A program made the position numbers and the translations under genes. From contig NZ_CP013659.2 of the NCBI RefSeq assembly GCF_001465795.2, positions 558,001 to 622,000 on the forward strand: 64,000 nt of DNA. The letters are read 5' to 3'. Below, in pieces: positions 25,029 through 33,951 of this stretch. A model generated the notes under the pieces. That model was not told the DNA's origin and did no database searches. It worked only from the letters and a program-made list of their open reading frames with translations. Each line of letters opens with the position of its first letter. Positions within the stretch are counted from its first letter, which is position 1. The stretch is from Planococcus rifietoensis. GTDB lineage: Bacteria > Bacillota > Bacilli > Bacillales_A > Planococcaceae.

Positions 25029-25763
25029 ATGGATAGAGAAACGAAATTATCAGGCTTTGCTTTCATTGTGCTTCTTGTGGGTCTTGGGCTTTCGGCATTG
25101 TTCATCATGCTGTTTGCCGAACTGGCGGATGAAATGCTCGATCAGGAATTGGCTGTGTTCGATGCAGTCATCATTCAATTGCTGGGAACGATCAGCAGCA
25201 GCTGGATGGATACGGCGATGTTCGTCATTACTGAACTTGGGTCTGTCTGGTTTTTGGTATTGATGTCGCTTGGCGTCTTATGGGTCTTGGGTGTCAAAAT
25301 GCGCGACAAATGGGGCGTCTTGTTTTATTTAGTGGCTGTCGGCGGCGGTTCACTGTTAACGGTGCTGTTGAAGCACTTCTTTAGCCGGGAGCGGCCAAGC
25401 ATCAACGAAACGATCGATGCGGTCGGCTATAGTTTCCCGAGCGGCCATTCGATGGGTTCGCTGATTTTCTACGGATTTCTTATTTATTTGGTTATTCGGA
25501 CCAGACAGGCACCGTGGTTGCAATGGGCATCGGTTTTCGGGCTCAGTGTGCTGATCGTGCTGATCGGCATCAGCCGGATTTACCTTGGCGCGCATTTTCC
25601 AAGTGATGTTATCGCAGGCTATATCGCTGGTACCATCTGGCTTGTGTTGAGCCTGGTGGCGCTCGAGTGGATCCAATGGCAGCAGAGAAGCCCGGTGCCG
25701 CCGGTTGCTGCTTTGCGCAAAGTCTTGGCGCCGGTTTACCGGGCCGTTATCGATAAATTATAA
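25029..25763 (+). CDS. PAP2-family membrane phosphatase
   Basis: A 244-residue integral membrane phosphatase with about six helices and the full PAP2 signature: KHFFSRERP (residues 115-123), PSGH (137-140), and SRIYLGAHFPSD (182-193) with the catalytic His. Such enzymes dephosphorylate undecaprenyl pyrophosphate, phosphatidylglycerol phosphate or diacylglycerol pyrophosphate at the outer membrane face; which one is not clear. TAGGAGCGG precedes the ATG at 25029. Confidence 0.93.
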   Translation: MDRETKLSGFAFIVLLVGLGLSALFIMLFAELADEMLDQELAVFDAVIIQLLGTISSSWMDTAMFVITELGSVWFLVLMSLGVLWVLGVKMRDKWGVLFYLVAVGGGSLLTVLLKHFFSRERPSINETIDAVGYSFPSGHSMGSLIFYGFLIYLVIRTRQAPWLQWASVFGLSVLIVLIGISRIYLGAHFPSDVIAGYIAGTIWLVLSLVALEWIQWQQRSPVPPVAALRKVLAPVYRAVIDKL

Positions 25764-25765
25764 AC

Positions 25766-25799
25766 AGGTGGCTGCTGGTTTTGCCGGCGGCTTTTTTAC
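25766..25799 (+). terminator. Intrinsic terminator
   Basis: GGCTGCTGG-tttt-GCCGGCGGC, with G-U pairs, followed by T7, just after the PAP2 gene. Confidence 0.65.
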
Positions 25800-25880
25800 T
25801 AGCTGAGTATTATTGATGGAGCTGGTGATTCATTCATGCTAAATTCTCTTATCCCACACAGGAGGGCAGGTGAATAACAG

Positions 25881-25979
25881 ATGAATTTCGGGATCCCAAT
25901 CAGCTTAATGGCAGTGATTGCCATACTGGCAGCCCTTATTGTCATCTTAGTTTTATTCAGTAGACAGCGCAACCGATAG
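25881..25979 (+). CDS. 32-residue membrane peptide 1
   Basis: ATG 25881, preceded by GGAGGGCAGGTGA. The peptide is one hydrophobic helix (ISLMAVIAILAALIVILVLF) with a basic SRQRNR end, so an N-out, C-in topology is expected. No homologue is recognised. A similar-sized membrane peptide follows 78 bases later, which supports both. Confidence 0.58.
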   Translation: MNFGIPISLMAVIAILAALIVILVLFSRQRNR

Positions 25980-26056
25980 TGACTGAAAAATCAAACAATT
26001 TTGTGGCGTTTTTATGAATATGGGCGTATGATTAGAAAAAAGGAGGTGCCCTTGAG

Positions 26057-26155
26057 ATGACCGACATTGTCGGGCTGTTGCCCATGCTCATTTTCGGCGG
26101 GATAGCTGTTGTCATCATCGGGATGGTATTCTCATTCAAAAATTGGACACATTAA
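26057..26155 (+). CDS. 32-residue membrane peptide 2
   Basis: ATG 26057, eight bases after AGGAGGTG, an excellent site. The peptide is a single hydrophobic helix (LLPMLIFGGIAVVIIGMVF) ending SFKNWTH. A terminator-like hairpin at 26180-26217 follows. It could be a small membrane-complex subunit or a toxin-like peptide; neither can be decided from sequence. Confidence 0.58.
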   Translation: MTDIVGLLPMLIFGGIAVVIIGMVFSFKNWTH

Positions 26156-26179
26156 CGGAAAATGTGGAATCGGTTGACA

Positions 26180-26217
26180 GAAAATCCTGCACAGGGAAGA
26201 CGGGTGCGGGATTTTCT
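26180..26217 (+). terminator. Intrinsic terminator
   Basis: GAAAATCCTGCAC pairs with GTGCGGGATTTTC, then TCT; it follows the membrane peptide genes. Confidence 0.6.
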
Positions 26218-26296
26218 CATGCCTGAAAAGGAATTTCTGAGTCCTTGCCGAATGAAAAATAAGAAGAAGGAATTCAAGCGGCAAGGCGGGGATTGA

Positions 26297-26659
26297 ATGG
26301 ATGAAATGAAAACGGGAGCATTGGCCATCGGCGGTGTGGCGGTTATGATGATCCTCCTTGGGCTTTATATGCTGCAAGGCAAAGGAACCTTTTTAATCGC
26401 GGGCTATAACACGATGGCGAAAGAAGAAAAAGCGAAATACGATGGCCCGGCGATGGCTCGTTTTATCGGGAAATTGCTATTCGTGTTGGCATTCACCATG
26501 CTGTTTTGGCTTGTCGGGATGTTGCTTGAGAAAAGTTGGATGTTTTATATCGGTGTTGCCCTATTTCTTGGATTTACCGGAGCGGCTTTGATTTATATGA
26601 ATACAGGCGGGCGATTTTTGAAACCGTTGCCTGCCAGAAGGCATGAAAAAAACAAGTGA
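26297..26659 (+). CDS. DUF3784-type membrane protein
   Basis: A 120-residue membrane protein with three helices (about residues 10-28, 55-75 and 80-100). GKGTFLIAGYNTM (about residues 28-40) is the hallmark of DUF3784 proteins, which have no assigned function. The tail is basic (RRHEKNK). The ATG at 26297 follows AAGGCGGGG; a start at 26306 is possible. The terminator stem overlaps its last codons. Confidence 0.83.
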   Translation: MDEMKTGALAIGGVAVMMILLGLYMLQGKGTFLIAGYNTMAKEEKAKYDGPAMARFIGKLLFVLAFTMLFWLVGMLLEKSWMFYIGVALFLGFTGAALIYMNTGGRFLKPLPARRHEKNK

Positions 26660-26692
26660 AACGAGACAACTTCTCGTTTCACTTGTTTTTTT
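26649..26692. terminator. Bidirectional intrinsic terminator overlapping two gene ends
   Basis: A perfect 16-bp stem (ACAAGTGAAACGAG core) includes the last codons of both the DUF3784 gene (stop 26659) and the STAS gene (stop 26679), with T7 or A7 outside. Confidence 0.88.
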
Positions 26693-27701
26693 GGCTGATG
26701 GAACGTCCGCTCCGGCCGAGCGCATAATAAATGCCGTGCTGCAGGCTCTGCAAAGTTTCGAATTTTGACAGGTCCTGCATGGTCCGTGTAATGATCATGG
26801 CAAGTTCTGGTGAGACGCCGACCAGAATTGTCTCAGTGCCGAGCAGGCGTGCGGCTGCTGCCAATTTGTCGATTAATTGCGCTGTGTGCTCCGAAATGTG
26901 GCGGTTCAATCCAGTCAGGTCGAGCAGCAAAAATTCTGCCTTATGTCTTGGCAGTTCATTTAATGTGTTGTTGATCAGGTCTTCTGTCCGGTCTTCGTCG
27001 TAGCTTCCGATCATCGGCACGACGATGATTCCTTCAAGAACCGGAATGACAGGGGAAGAAAGTTCACGCACCAGTTTACGGAGCATCTCGGTCTTTTCAT
27101 CGACCATCTCTTCAAGCTGGCGAATTTGTTGGCCTTCTTGACGCCTTGCCAGTTCTCGAATATTTTGTTGAACATTGACGTCCGATGGATAATATTCCAC
27201 GATGCTATAAGGCTGTTCATCGTTTTGGTAGCGAATGGTGCGGTACCAGAAATTCTGTCCGAATAATCCCGTCAAGACACCAGCATAATGAGAAGGAACA
27301 AAAATTCCTTTGGTGCCTTTGCGGTTCAATTGGTTCATTTTAAATTCCCAATCATCCTGTATATGCATCGTGAACGTGTATTGCTCGATGTCCATCTCGA
27401 CAATTTCCACCTTGCCCCAGCCGGCCGGGGCATACGTATTGGAAATCCATTCAACAACATTGCTGGCATCGATATTCTTCAGTTCCCGGAAGCCTTCTCC
27501 AACAACGATTCCTTGCCTGAACCCTGTGGTCTCAAGTACCAGGTCGGTCGCTTCGGTGCCGCTGATTTCCCGGATGGTATCGAAAAAGGTTTCCATAGCA
27601 GAAGTCCAGAAAAAGACGACATCGCCGCCGTCAAATAGCACTTCCCCGGTTTCCAAATCCCATTTCAACTCGGCTGCGCCGACTGTGATTTCTTTTTTCA
27701 T
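26679..27701 (-). CDS. V4R-like and STAS domain signalling protein
   Basis: A 340-residue protein. Residues about 45-185 resemble the 4-vinyl-reductase (V4R) small-molecule sensor fold (GFRQGIVVGEGFRELK; SHYAGVLTGLFGQNFW). A short coiled coil (about 190-215) leads to a C-terminal STAS domain (about 220-330: PVIPVLEGIIVVPMIG, LLDLTGLNRH), as in RsbR-type stressosome proteins. ATG at 27701 has GGAGG eight bases upstream. It sits beside a MEDS-domain protein, another sensor module. Stress-signalling function is inferred. Confidence 0.8.
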   Translation of the reverse strand: MKKEITVGAAELKWDLETGEVLFDGGDVVFFWTSAMETFFDTIREISGTEATDLVLETTGFRQGIVVGEGFRELKNIDASNVVEWISNTYAPAGWGKVEIVEMDIEQYTFTMHIQDDWEFKMNQLNRKGTKGIFVPSHYAGVLTGLFGQNFWYRTIRYQNDEQPYSIVEYYPSDVNVQQNIRELARRQEGQQIRQLEEMVDEKTEMLRKLVRELSSPVIPVLEGIIVVPMIGSYDEDRTEDLINNTLNELPRHKAEFLLLDLTGLNRHISEHTAQLIDKLAAAARLLGTETILVGVSPELAMIITRTMQDLSKFETLQSLQHGIYYALGRSGRSISQKNK

Positions 27702-27815
27702 GGCTGTGTCCTCCACTTCATTCTATACGAGCATTGCCATATGATGGCAGTTGTTTCAGTATTCCCTCAGTACGCAGGAAATATGCATCGAACCAAAAGA
27801 GCTTTGCGGTAAAAA

Positions 27816-27852
27816 TAAAAAAAACCTGGAATAGTTAATTCCGGGCTTTTTT
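27816..27852 (-). terminator. Intrinsic terminator of the MEDS gene
   Basis: CCTGGAAT-agtta-ATTCCGGG includes the stop codon in its loop; on the minus strand the stem is followed by T8. Confidence 0.78.
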
Positions 27853-28416
27853 ATCGTCGTAAAAGGATAATGCAGAGATGCTTTGGTCTTTCATCAAATA
27901 GCCATGGCAATGCATGAGCCGTTCGCGCAAACTGTCCGAGACACGGCGTGCATCGTAGGCACATACGGAAACGACTTTACGCCGTGGGACGGAGCGGTCA
28001 ATCTCTGTTTCATAGTCGATAATTTTCTGGTCGATATCTTCCTGGCTGCCCCATTCGATATGGCCCCATGTCCGGCACTGACGTCCATCCGAAGTAAAGG
28101 ATCCGACGACACTCTCGAAATATTCCAAAATGGCTTCGGGGTGGAAGTTCCCTTTGCGCCAGTAGAAATCGAAGTTGTTGACATAGTGGATTAAATCCAG
28201 CTCTTCGGCAGTCAATAGCTGCTGGAGCTTTTTTTGAATCTGGGGATAAATCCGCGGGTTTTCGACGAACAGGACACGGTCGCCATTACGGACGCCGTCC
28301 AGGACATAAGAGACAGCATTTTCTATATAAACATCTGTTTGTTCAGTCAAGTATAAAATATGCGCGTAATCGGTCTGGCGCAAAGTTTCGGTGAAATCGC
28401 TCATTTTTTGGTTCAT
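27835..28416 (-). CDS. MEDS-domain protein
   Basis: A 193-residue soluble protein consisting of one MEDS (DcmR-type sensory) domain: YAHILYLTEQTDVYIENAV at about residues 17-35, GDRVLFVENP near 45, and a Walker-like end. MEDS modules are found with histidine kinases and anti-sigma regulators. ATG at 28416 is six bases after GGAGGG; the longer frame to 28521 has no site. It is upstream of, and on the same strand as, the STAS protein, with a terminator between. Confidence 0.82.
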   Translation of the reverse strand: MNQKMSDFTETLRQTDYAHILYLTEQTDVYIENAVSYVLDGVRNGDRVLFVENPRIYPQIQKKLQQLLTAEELDLIHYVNNFDFYWRKGNFHPEAILEYFESVVGSFTSDGRQCRTWGHIEWGSQEDIDQKIIDYETEIDRSVPRRKVVSVCAYDARRVSDSLRERLMHCHGYLMKDQSISALSFYDDKKARN

Positions 28417-28631
28417 TTTTTTCCCTCCATATAACGGATAATCCAAATAGTGATGAAATTCGTCTTCAGCCATAAAAATAGCTGGAAGTGAAAAAAATGA
28501 CAGCACTTGTGCACTTCCCATTAGTATATACTATAAGGCGCCTTTACGTCGCTTCTAAGCTGTCAGCCGCTTTGCATGTTTAAACACACTGTGATCACGG
28601 GAATGACTGCACACAAGGGAGGCGTATATCC

Positions 28632-29432
28632 ATGGGTATTTTTAATGAACAAGCATTAGCAGAAAAGCATATTTTGGTCACCGGTGCGACTGGCGGCATT
28701 GGCTGGGAAACGGCCAAGACAGTGGCGCAGATGGGTGCGAAACTGACGGTCACCGGACGAGATGCAGAGAAATTGAAGCAATTGGAAACAGAATTGAAGG
28801 CCATGATGGATGACAGCCGGCTTTATGTCCACGCGGCAGATTTGACGGACTCTCATGACCGAAAACAGCTCGTCGAAACGGCTGAAGCGCGGCTCGGGTT
28901 TATTGGCGGCTTAGTCAATTCAGCCGGAGCAGCGGGTGGAAAACAAGTAGAGGAATTGGACCAGGAATTTTTGGAACATCTGATGAACATCAATTACACC
29001 TCCACTTTTTTGCTGACGCAATTGGTATACGGCCGCATGATGAAAGATGGCGGAGGCGATATCGTCAATCTCGCTTCACTTTCGGGGCTGCGCGGTACGG
29101 CTGGCAATACGGCGTATGCAGCGAGCAAGTTCGCAGTGGTCGGTTGGACGCAATCGATGGCCTTGGAAGCGATTGAGTACGGCATCCGCGTCAATGCGGT
29201 ATGCCCCGGATATGTCGATACGGAAATGGCAAGGGCCAGCATCCAAAGAAAAGCGGAACACAAAGGGATTTCTATTGAACAGGCGATGGACGAAGCGCGG
29301 TCAGGGATTCCTTCAAACCGGCTGTCGACTCCTCAAGAAGTCGCCCAAACGATTGCGTTCCTATTAACGGATGCCGCACCGAACATCGTCGGTGAATCGG
29401 TGAAGATTTCCGGCGGCAGCGTCATGAGATGA
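28632..29432 (+). CDS. SDR-family oxidoreductase
   Basis: A 266-residue classical SDR. TGATGGIG is at residues 17-24, NSAG replaces the usual NNAG near residue 97, ASLSG carries the catalytic Ser, and YAASK follows. The first-strand entry (KHILVTGAT) and GRDAEKL suggest NADP(H). AGGGAGGCG precedes the ATG. It is alone between divergent MEDS and convergent LTA-synthase-family genes. Substrate unknown. Confidence 0.9.
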   Translation: MGIFNEQALAEKHILVTGATGGIGWETAKTVAQMGAKLTVTGRDAEKLKQLETELKAMMDDSRLYVHAADLTDSHDRKQLVETAEARLGFIGGLVNSAGAAGGKQVEELDQEFLEHLMNINYTSTFLLTQLVYGRMMKDGGGDIVNLASLSGLRGTAGNTAYAASKFAVVGWTQSMALEAIEYGIRVNAVCPGYVDTEMARASIQRKAEHKGISIEQAMDEARSGIPSNRLSTPQEVAQTIAFLLTDAAPNIVGESVKISGGSVMR

Positions 29433-29471
29433 AAAAGCGTTGGACTCAAGCCTAGAGTCCAACGCTTTTTC
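29431..29471. terminator. Bidirectional intrinsic terminator
   Basis: A perfect 17-bp stem GAAAAAGCGTTGGACTC with its complement lies between convergent genes. Confidence 0.92.
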
Positions 29472-31284
29472 ATTGTTCGATATAGTCCAGCCCATTGTCT
29501 TCGATCACGGTATCCGAAATGCGCAATTGATCGAGCGCCTCACCGATATACGGCTCGCAATCCGCATCGTCAATTTTTTCACCGCTGTCGATTGAGTAGC
29601 ATTCACCTGATCCAGGGGTAGACGTCAGGTCAGGCGCGAAATACACATCGCCTTTTCGGAACGAGCCGTCGCGGAAAACGACGAGTCTTTCAGTGTCCGA
29701 CAGCAATGAAGTGCCGAGCATAAATCCTTGGTCGATGCCTGCAAGTTCCAGGATGGTCGGCGCCAAATCGATTTGGCCGCCGACCGTCTCGACCGTTTCA
29801 CCTTCCGGAAGATTGGGCGGCTTGATCCACAATGGGACTTCCCGGAACAATTCGAATTGTTCTGTTGTTCCATTGGCGTCAAGTTTAGTCGCCATTTCGC
29901 GCCCTTCTTCGGTCAATCCACTATCGTGGTCGCCGTAGAAAATGACCAGCGAATCGTCCCACATATCTTGCTGTTTCAATTCATCGACGAGCACTTCGAC
30001 CGCACCGTCGACATAATGGACAGTATGGTAATAATTCTGTACCAGCTCATCTTCATAACCCGGCAGCGACAACTCTTTTTTATCTTCAGGGATCGTGAAA
30101 GGGATGTGGCTGCTCAAGGCGATCATGAACGCGTAATACGGTTCTTCTAATTTTTGGATGTGCTCGACTGAAGTCCGGAAGAAATCTTCATCGTTGATCG
30201 CCATGCCGATTTTTTCCGTATCAGGGTAATCCTTTTCGCTGAAGAAGCGGGAAAAGCCGATATGTTCATACACGGTATTGCGGTTCCAAAAGCTCGCTTC
30301 ATAAGCATGCATAGCCGCTGTATCATAGCCGCCTTTTCGCAAAGCTTCCGGAAGCGGGGCGAACGTGCTGTCAGGGAAGCGTGTATAGACAGAGCCTGTG
30401 CGCAGCGGATGGAGCGACGTGTTGATGACGAATTCTGCATCCGATGTGCGCCCTTCGTGGGTCTGATGATGGAAAGAAGGGAAGTACAGCATTTCATCCT
30501 CAAGTTGGTTCAAGTAAGGTGTCACTTCTTCGCCGCCAATTTCCTGGCCAATGACAGAGCGCTGAAGCGATTCCAGCTGAACGAGGATAATGTTTGGCTG
30601 CTCGCCGCTGTTTTTCGTGCCGATCTCTGCGGCAGCTTCCTGGAGCAGGGCTTTGTCTTGTTGCGATGGTTCGGGCTCACGGAAAACCGAAATGACGCCT
30701 TTTCCGAAATCGTAGCCGTGGTAGCCCCAAAATCCAAGCTCATAGTATTCGCGCATATTGCTGGTGGCATCTCCCGTCAGCCAGCGTTCGCCTTTTGCAA
30801 TGCTCGTGAGAAGCGGGGCGGCAAATATTAGCAGCCCGATTGCAGCAATCACGGCAGCCAGTTTGCCGTTCTTCGTCTGTCTTGGCGCTAGGCTGCGTTT
30901 TTTCAAGGCGAAAATGAAGACAAGAAACAATAGGAAGTCAGCAAAAAAGAAAAAGTCCGTCCAGCGGATCAAGCTCAAAAAACCGCCGCCTACGTCATTC
31001 ATTTGCGTCATCGAGGGAATCAATTGAACGGATAACAGATCCCCGAAATAGCGGTAATACCAGACGTCCGAAATTAGCAGGGTGCTGTGGAGCGCCAAAA
31101 GCGACAGTAAAATCCAGCGCCGCTTGCGGGCATCGATCAATAAAGTCCAGCTCGAAAGAATCAATGCGCTCGAGAAGCTGATCAAAAAGAAGCCGAAGCT
31201 GAACGGCGTATCGGTGTATAAGCTGAAGAGAAATAATTTAAATGCGGAAAAGGCCAAATAGACCCAGTAATCGATTGTTTTCAT
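29470..31284 (-). CDS. Lipoteichoic-acid-synthase-family sulfatase-fold membrane protein
   Basis: A 604-residue enzyme of the LtaS family: about five N-terminal helices (to about residue 165), then an extracellular sulfatase-like domain. The metal-binding Glu is in LVQLESLQ (about 240) and the catalytic Thr in GRTSDAEF (about 280); further metal ligands lie in YGDHDSG (about 455). LtaS enzymes transfer glycerol phosphate from phosphatidylglycerol to lipoteichoic acid; this could be the synthase, a primase (YvgJ-like) or a paralogue. ATG at 31284 follows AAAAGGAG; the extension to 31386 lacks a site. Monocistronic. Confidence 0.9.
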   Translation of the reverse strand: MKTIDYWVYLAFSAFKLFLFSLYTDTPFSFGFFLISFSSALILSSWTLLIDARKRRWILLSLLALHSTLLISDVWYYRYFGDLLSVQLIPSMTQMNDVGGGFLSLIRWTDFFFFADFLLFLVFIFALKKRSLAPRQTKNGKLAAVIAAIGLLIFAAPLLTSIAKGERWLTGDATSNMREYYELGFWGYHGYDFGKGVISVFREPEPSQQDKALLQEAAAEIGTKNSGEQPNIILVQLESLQRSVIGQEIGGEEVTPYLNQLEDEMLYFPSFHHQTHEGRTSDAEFVINTSLHPLRTGSVYTRFPDSTFAPLPEALRKGGYDTAAMHAYEASFWNRNTVYEHIGFSRFFSEKDYPDTEKIGMAINDEDFFRTSVEHIQKLEEPYYAFMIALSSHIPFTIPEDKKELSLPGYEDELVQNYYHTVHYVDGAVEVLVDELKQQDMWDDSLVIFYGDHDSGLTEEGREMATKLDANGTTEQFELFREVPLWIKPPNLPEGETVETVGGQIDLAPTILELAGIDQGFMLGTSLLSDTERLVVFRDGSFRKGDVYFAPDLTSTPGSGECYSIDSGEKIDDADCEPYIGEALDQLRISDTVIEDNGLDYIEQ

Positions 31285-31361
31285 CGTCGTGCTCCTTTTC
31301 TGGCGGTGAGGGCCTTTCCTATTCACTACCTGTAAACAGGTGTTCGGAAACATCGGCGGGC

Positions 31362-31417
31362 AAAAAGAAAAAAGGGGCTGCCCCAAGAGCCCTGTTTCAT
31401 GAGCTCTTGGAACAGCC
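31362..31417 (-). terminator. Intrinsic terminator of the glutamate dehydrogenase gene
   Basis: GGCTGnCCAAGAGC pairs with GCTCTTGGnnCAGCC around a ten-base loop; the minus-strand U-tract comes from the A-rich run at 31362-31374. It also overlaps the region upstream of the LTA-synthase-family gene. Confidence 0.78.
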
Positions 31418-31424
31418 TCTTCTC

Positions 31425-32750
31425 CTAAATCCAGCCGCGTGCTTCCATCGCTTGTGCGATGCGTTCAACAGCGACCAAATACGCTGCTTCACGCATCGTG
31501 CAGCCTTTTTGTTCTTTCATTTCGTAAACATCATCAAAAGCCTCAGCCATTTCGGTGTGGAGCCGTTCATTCACTTCCTGTTCGGTCCAGCGCAGATGTG
31601 TCGTATTTTGCACCCATTCGAAATAGGAAACCGTGACGCCTCCCGCATTGCACAGAATATCCGGAATGACGGTGACGCCGTTCTTTTCCATCGCGGCGTT
31701 GCCGTCCGGTGTCGTGGGCCCATTCGCTGCTTCTGCCACGATTTTTGCACGGATGGTCGGGCCGGTGACTGAAGTGATCTGGTTTTCGAGCGCTGCGGGC
31801 ACCAATATGTCCACATCGGCTGCGAATAAATCGTCGTTGCTGAGCGATTCGTAGCCATTGTATCCCGCAACCGTACCGGTCGTTTGGGCGTAGCCGATCA
31901 GCTCTTCGATCGGGAGCCCATCTTTATGATAAATGCCGCCGCCAGCGTCGACGATGCCGAGTACCTTCACGCCGCGCTCGTGCAAGAGTTTGGCGGTGAT
32001 TGATCCGACATTTCCGAAGCCTTGAACGACTGCGGTCATGCCTTCGAGTTCAAGTCCCAGTTTCTTGGCGGCATCTTCGATGGTGAAGACAACGCCGCGT
32101 CCGGTCGCTTCGACGCGTCCTTCTGATCCTCCAAGAATCAAAGGCTTGCCGGTGATCGTGCCGGGCACGTTTTTCCCTTTCAGCCGGGAAAATTCATCAA
32201 TCATCCATCCCATGATCTGAGGCGTCGTGTTGACATCCGGCGCCGGAATATCTTTTTCAGGCCCCATGATCGGTTCGAGTTCGCGGATAAAGCCGCGGGA
32301 CAATTCCTCGAGTTCCCGTTCGGACAGCTCTTTTGGATTGACGACGATTCCGCCTTTGCCGCCGCCGTATGGGATTCCGAGAATGGCCGCTTTCATCGAC
32401 ATCCAAATCGATAAGGCTGCGACTTCGTCCTCTGTCACGCCCGGGTGGAACCGGACACCGCCTTTTGTCGGGCCGAGCACGTCCAAATGCTGCGAGCGAT
32501 AGCCCTCAAATTCGCGGTACGTGCCGTCATCCATGCGTACCGGGATCGACACTTTCAAGATACGCTTCGGTTTTTTGAGGATTTCGTACACCCCTTGCGG
32601 CAAGTCGAGTTCCTGCGTCGCCACTTCAAGCATGCGCTGGACGATTTCGAGCGGGTTCGAAAGCTCGACGCCATTTTTCACTTCCTTTACCGGCATTTCC
32701 TGCTTCAAATCTTCTGCTACTTGTTCTTGGCGATGTTCCTGCTGTGTCAT
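31425..32750 (-). CDS. NAD(P)-dependent glutamate dehydrogenase
   Basis: A 441-residue Glu/Leu/Phe/Val dehydrogenase interconverting glutamate with 2-oxoglutarate and ammonia. Visible are GGGKGGI with the catalytic Lys (near residue 126), APDVNT with the catalytic Asp, and the Rossmann GFGNVGS (near 240). It is longer at the N terminus than RocG and GudB by about 20 charged residues and diverges from them, so it may be a third paralogue. AAGGAGGAG precedes the ATG. Monocistronic. Likely catabolic, feeding glutamate to the TCA cycle. Confidence 0.93.
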   Translation of the reverse strand: MTQQEHRQEQVAEDLKQEMPVKEVKNGVELSNPLEIVQRMLEVATQELDLPQGVYEILKKPKRILKVSIPVRMDDGTYREFEGYRSQHLDVLGPTKGGVRFHPGVTEDEVAALSIWMSMKAAILGIPYGGGKGGIVVNPKELSERELEELSRGFIRELEPIMGPEKDIPAPDVNTTPQIMGWMIDEFSRLKGKNVPGTITGKPLILGGSEGRVEATGRGVVFTIEDAAKKLGLELEGMTAVVQGFGNVGSITAKLLHERGVKVLGIVDAGGGIYHKDGLPIEELIGYAQTTGTVAGYNGYESLSNDDLFAADVDILVPAALENQITSVTGPTIRAKIVAEAANGPTTPDGNAAMEKNGVTVIPDILCNAGGVTVSYFEWVQNTTHLRWTEQEVNERLHTEMAEAFDDVYEMKEQKGCTMREAAYLVAVERIAQAMEARGWI

Positions 32751-32839
32751 AATGTTCTCCTCCTTGGCTGATTTCCTTCTATACTCTATGTCTTCCTATT
32801 AAGAATGGCGCTTAAACATTAGAAGGGGAGGAGAATCAC

Positions 32840-33697
32840 TTACTGGATATCAGTGCCGTATAAAAACCAAGGCGATGGCAATTCAAATGGATGGCCTTTC
32901 GGGAGTTTGGCCGTTTGCTTGCGGGTCAGGTCCATCCAGACAAAAGCGCCTTCCTCAGAACCACGTCGAATGTTTTCGAGCGGTGCATGTAAGGTTTCCC
33001 ATAATCCTGGCTGCTCAAATAAATCGTCCCAAGGGTAAAGTGTATGCAAGTAATCGAATTTCTTCACATCGTGTTTGGTGATGACGATCCGGTCGCCGTC
33101 GGGATTTTCATAGAAGTCCCATTGTGCAAGCGCTTGGCCGGAAAACAAGTCAGGGCTTGCGGGAAATGGGTAATAGCATTCGTAAGGAAAAACCCGCCCC
33201 GAACGGATATAAACTGCTTCGAGCCAGCGCATTTTTTCCTTGTCACTGGCGATTTTTTGCCAAGGTGCCGAGCCGTTTTCGAAAGTTTCCACATTTGTTG
33301 CGATGGCGGAAAACAATTCAGCTTGTCGGGACAGCCCGATTTTTTCCAGGACGCGCTGTGCCGGGAGATTGAACTCTTGTGTATTGGCGCCGACAAAACG
33401 GATGCCCGGATGATCGAGTGCCGCATCCCGGACATGGGCCATCAGCTTGGATGATAGGCTTTGGCCGCGGAAGCGCACATCGCTCCGCATGCGCCCAAGC
33501 ATGGCATAGCTCCCTGCAAAAATGGTGTAGCCGCCGATACTCGCCAGGCGGCCGTCATGGAACAAACCGAATAAACGGTTCGGCCCTGTGGAAATCCGGT
33601 CGAATACCCGGATGACATAATCATCATCGATGCCCGTATCCATGGCCTGCAAAGCCTGTAAGTCATCCTCGGTCAACTGGCGGATCGTTTCGTTCAT
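32840..33697 (-). CDS. GNAT-family N-acetyltransferase
   Basis: A 285-residue protein whose N-terminal half (about 5-140) is a GNAT acetyltransferase fold. MRSDVRFRGQSLSSKLM (about residues 70-86) is the acetyl-CoA-binding RGxGxx loop in modified form (R-G-Q-S-L). The C-terminal half is a second alpha/beta domain without recognised family. The acceptor is unknown. It is on the same strand as, and upstream of, the glutamate dehydrogenase gene (89-base gap), but separate transcription is likely. Confidence 0.82.
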   Translation of the reverse strand: MNETIRQLTEDDLQALQAMDTGIDDDYVIRVFDRISTGPNRLFGLFHDGRLASIGGYTIFAGSYAMLGRMRSDVRFRGQSLSSKLMAHVRDAALDHPGIRFVGANTQEFNLPAQRVLEKIGLSRQAELFSAIATNVETFENGSAPWQKIASDKEKMRWLEAVYIRSGRVFPYECYYPFPASPDLFSGQALAQWDFYENPDGDRIVITKHDVKKFDYLHTLYPWDDLFEQPGLWETLHAPLENIRRGSEEGAFVWMDLTRKQTAKLPKGHPFELPSPWFLYGTDIQ

Positions 33698-33951
33698 GTA
33701 TCGTCACTCCTTAAGTAGTCAATAGTTGCATAATAATTTTAGTGTATTCCGGCCATGACTACAAAGCGGAAACAGTTATCAAACTATAAATATTTTAAGG
33801 GGCATGCTCACCGGAACCGGCAAAGCCCATGTGGTGATTTGAAAGTCTGGCAGGGGAAACGAGGGATGGCGGCGAACTAATCGGAATAGTGATTTGTTTT
33901 CCGGGATGCTGGATAGCTGGGAAATTCCGGGAGCAACGAGGAGGGAAGGCA

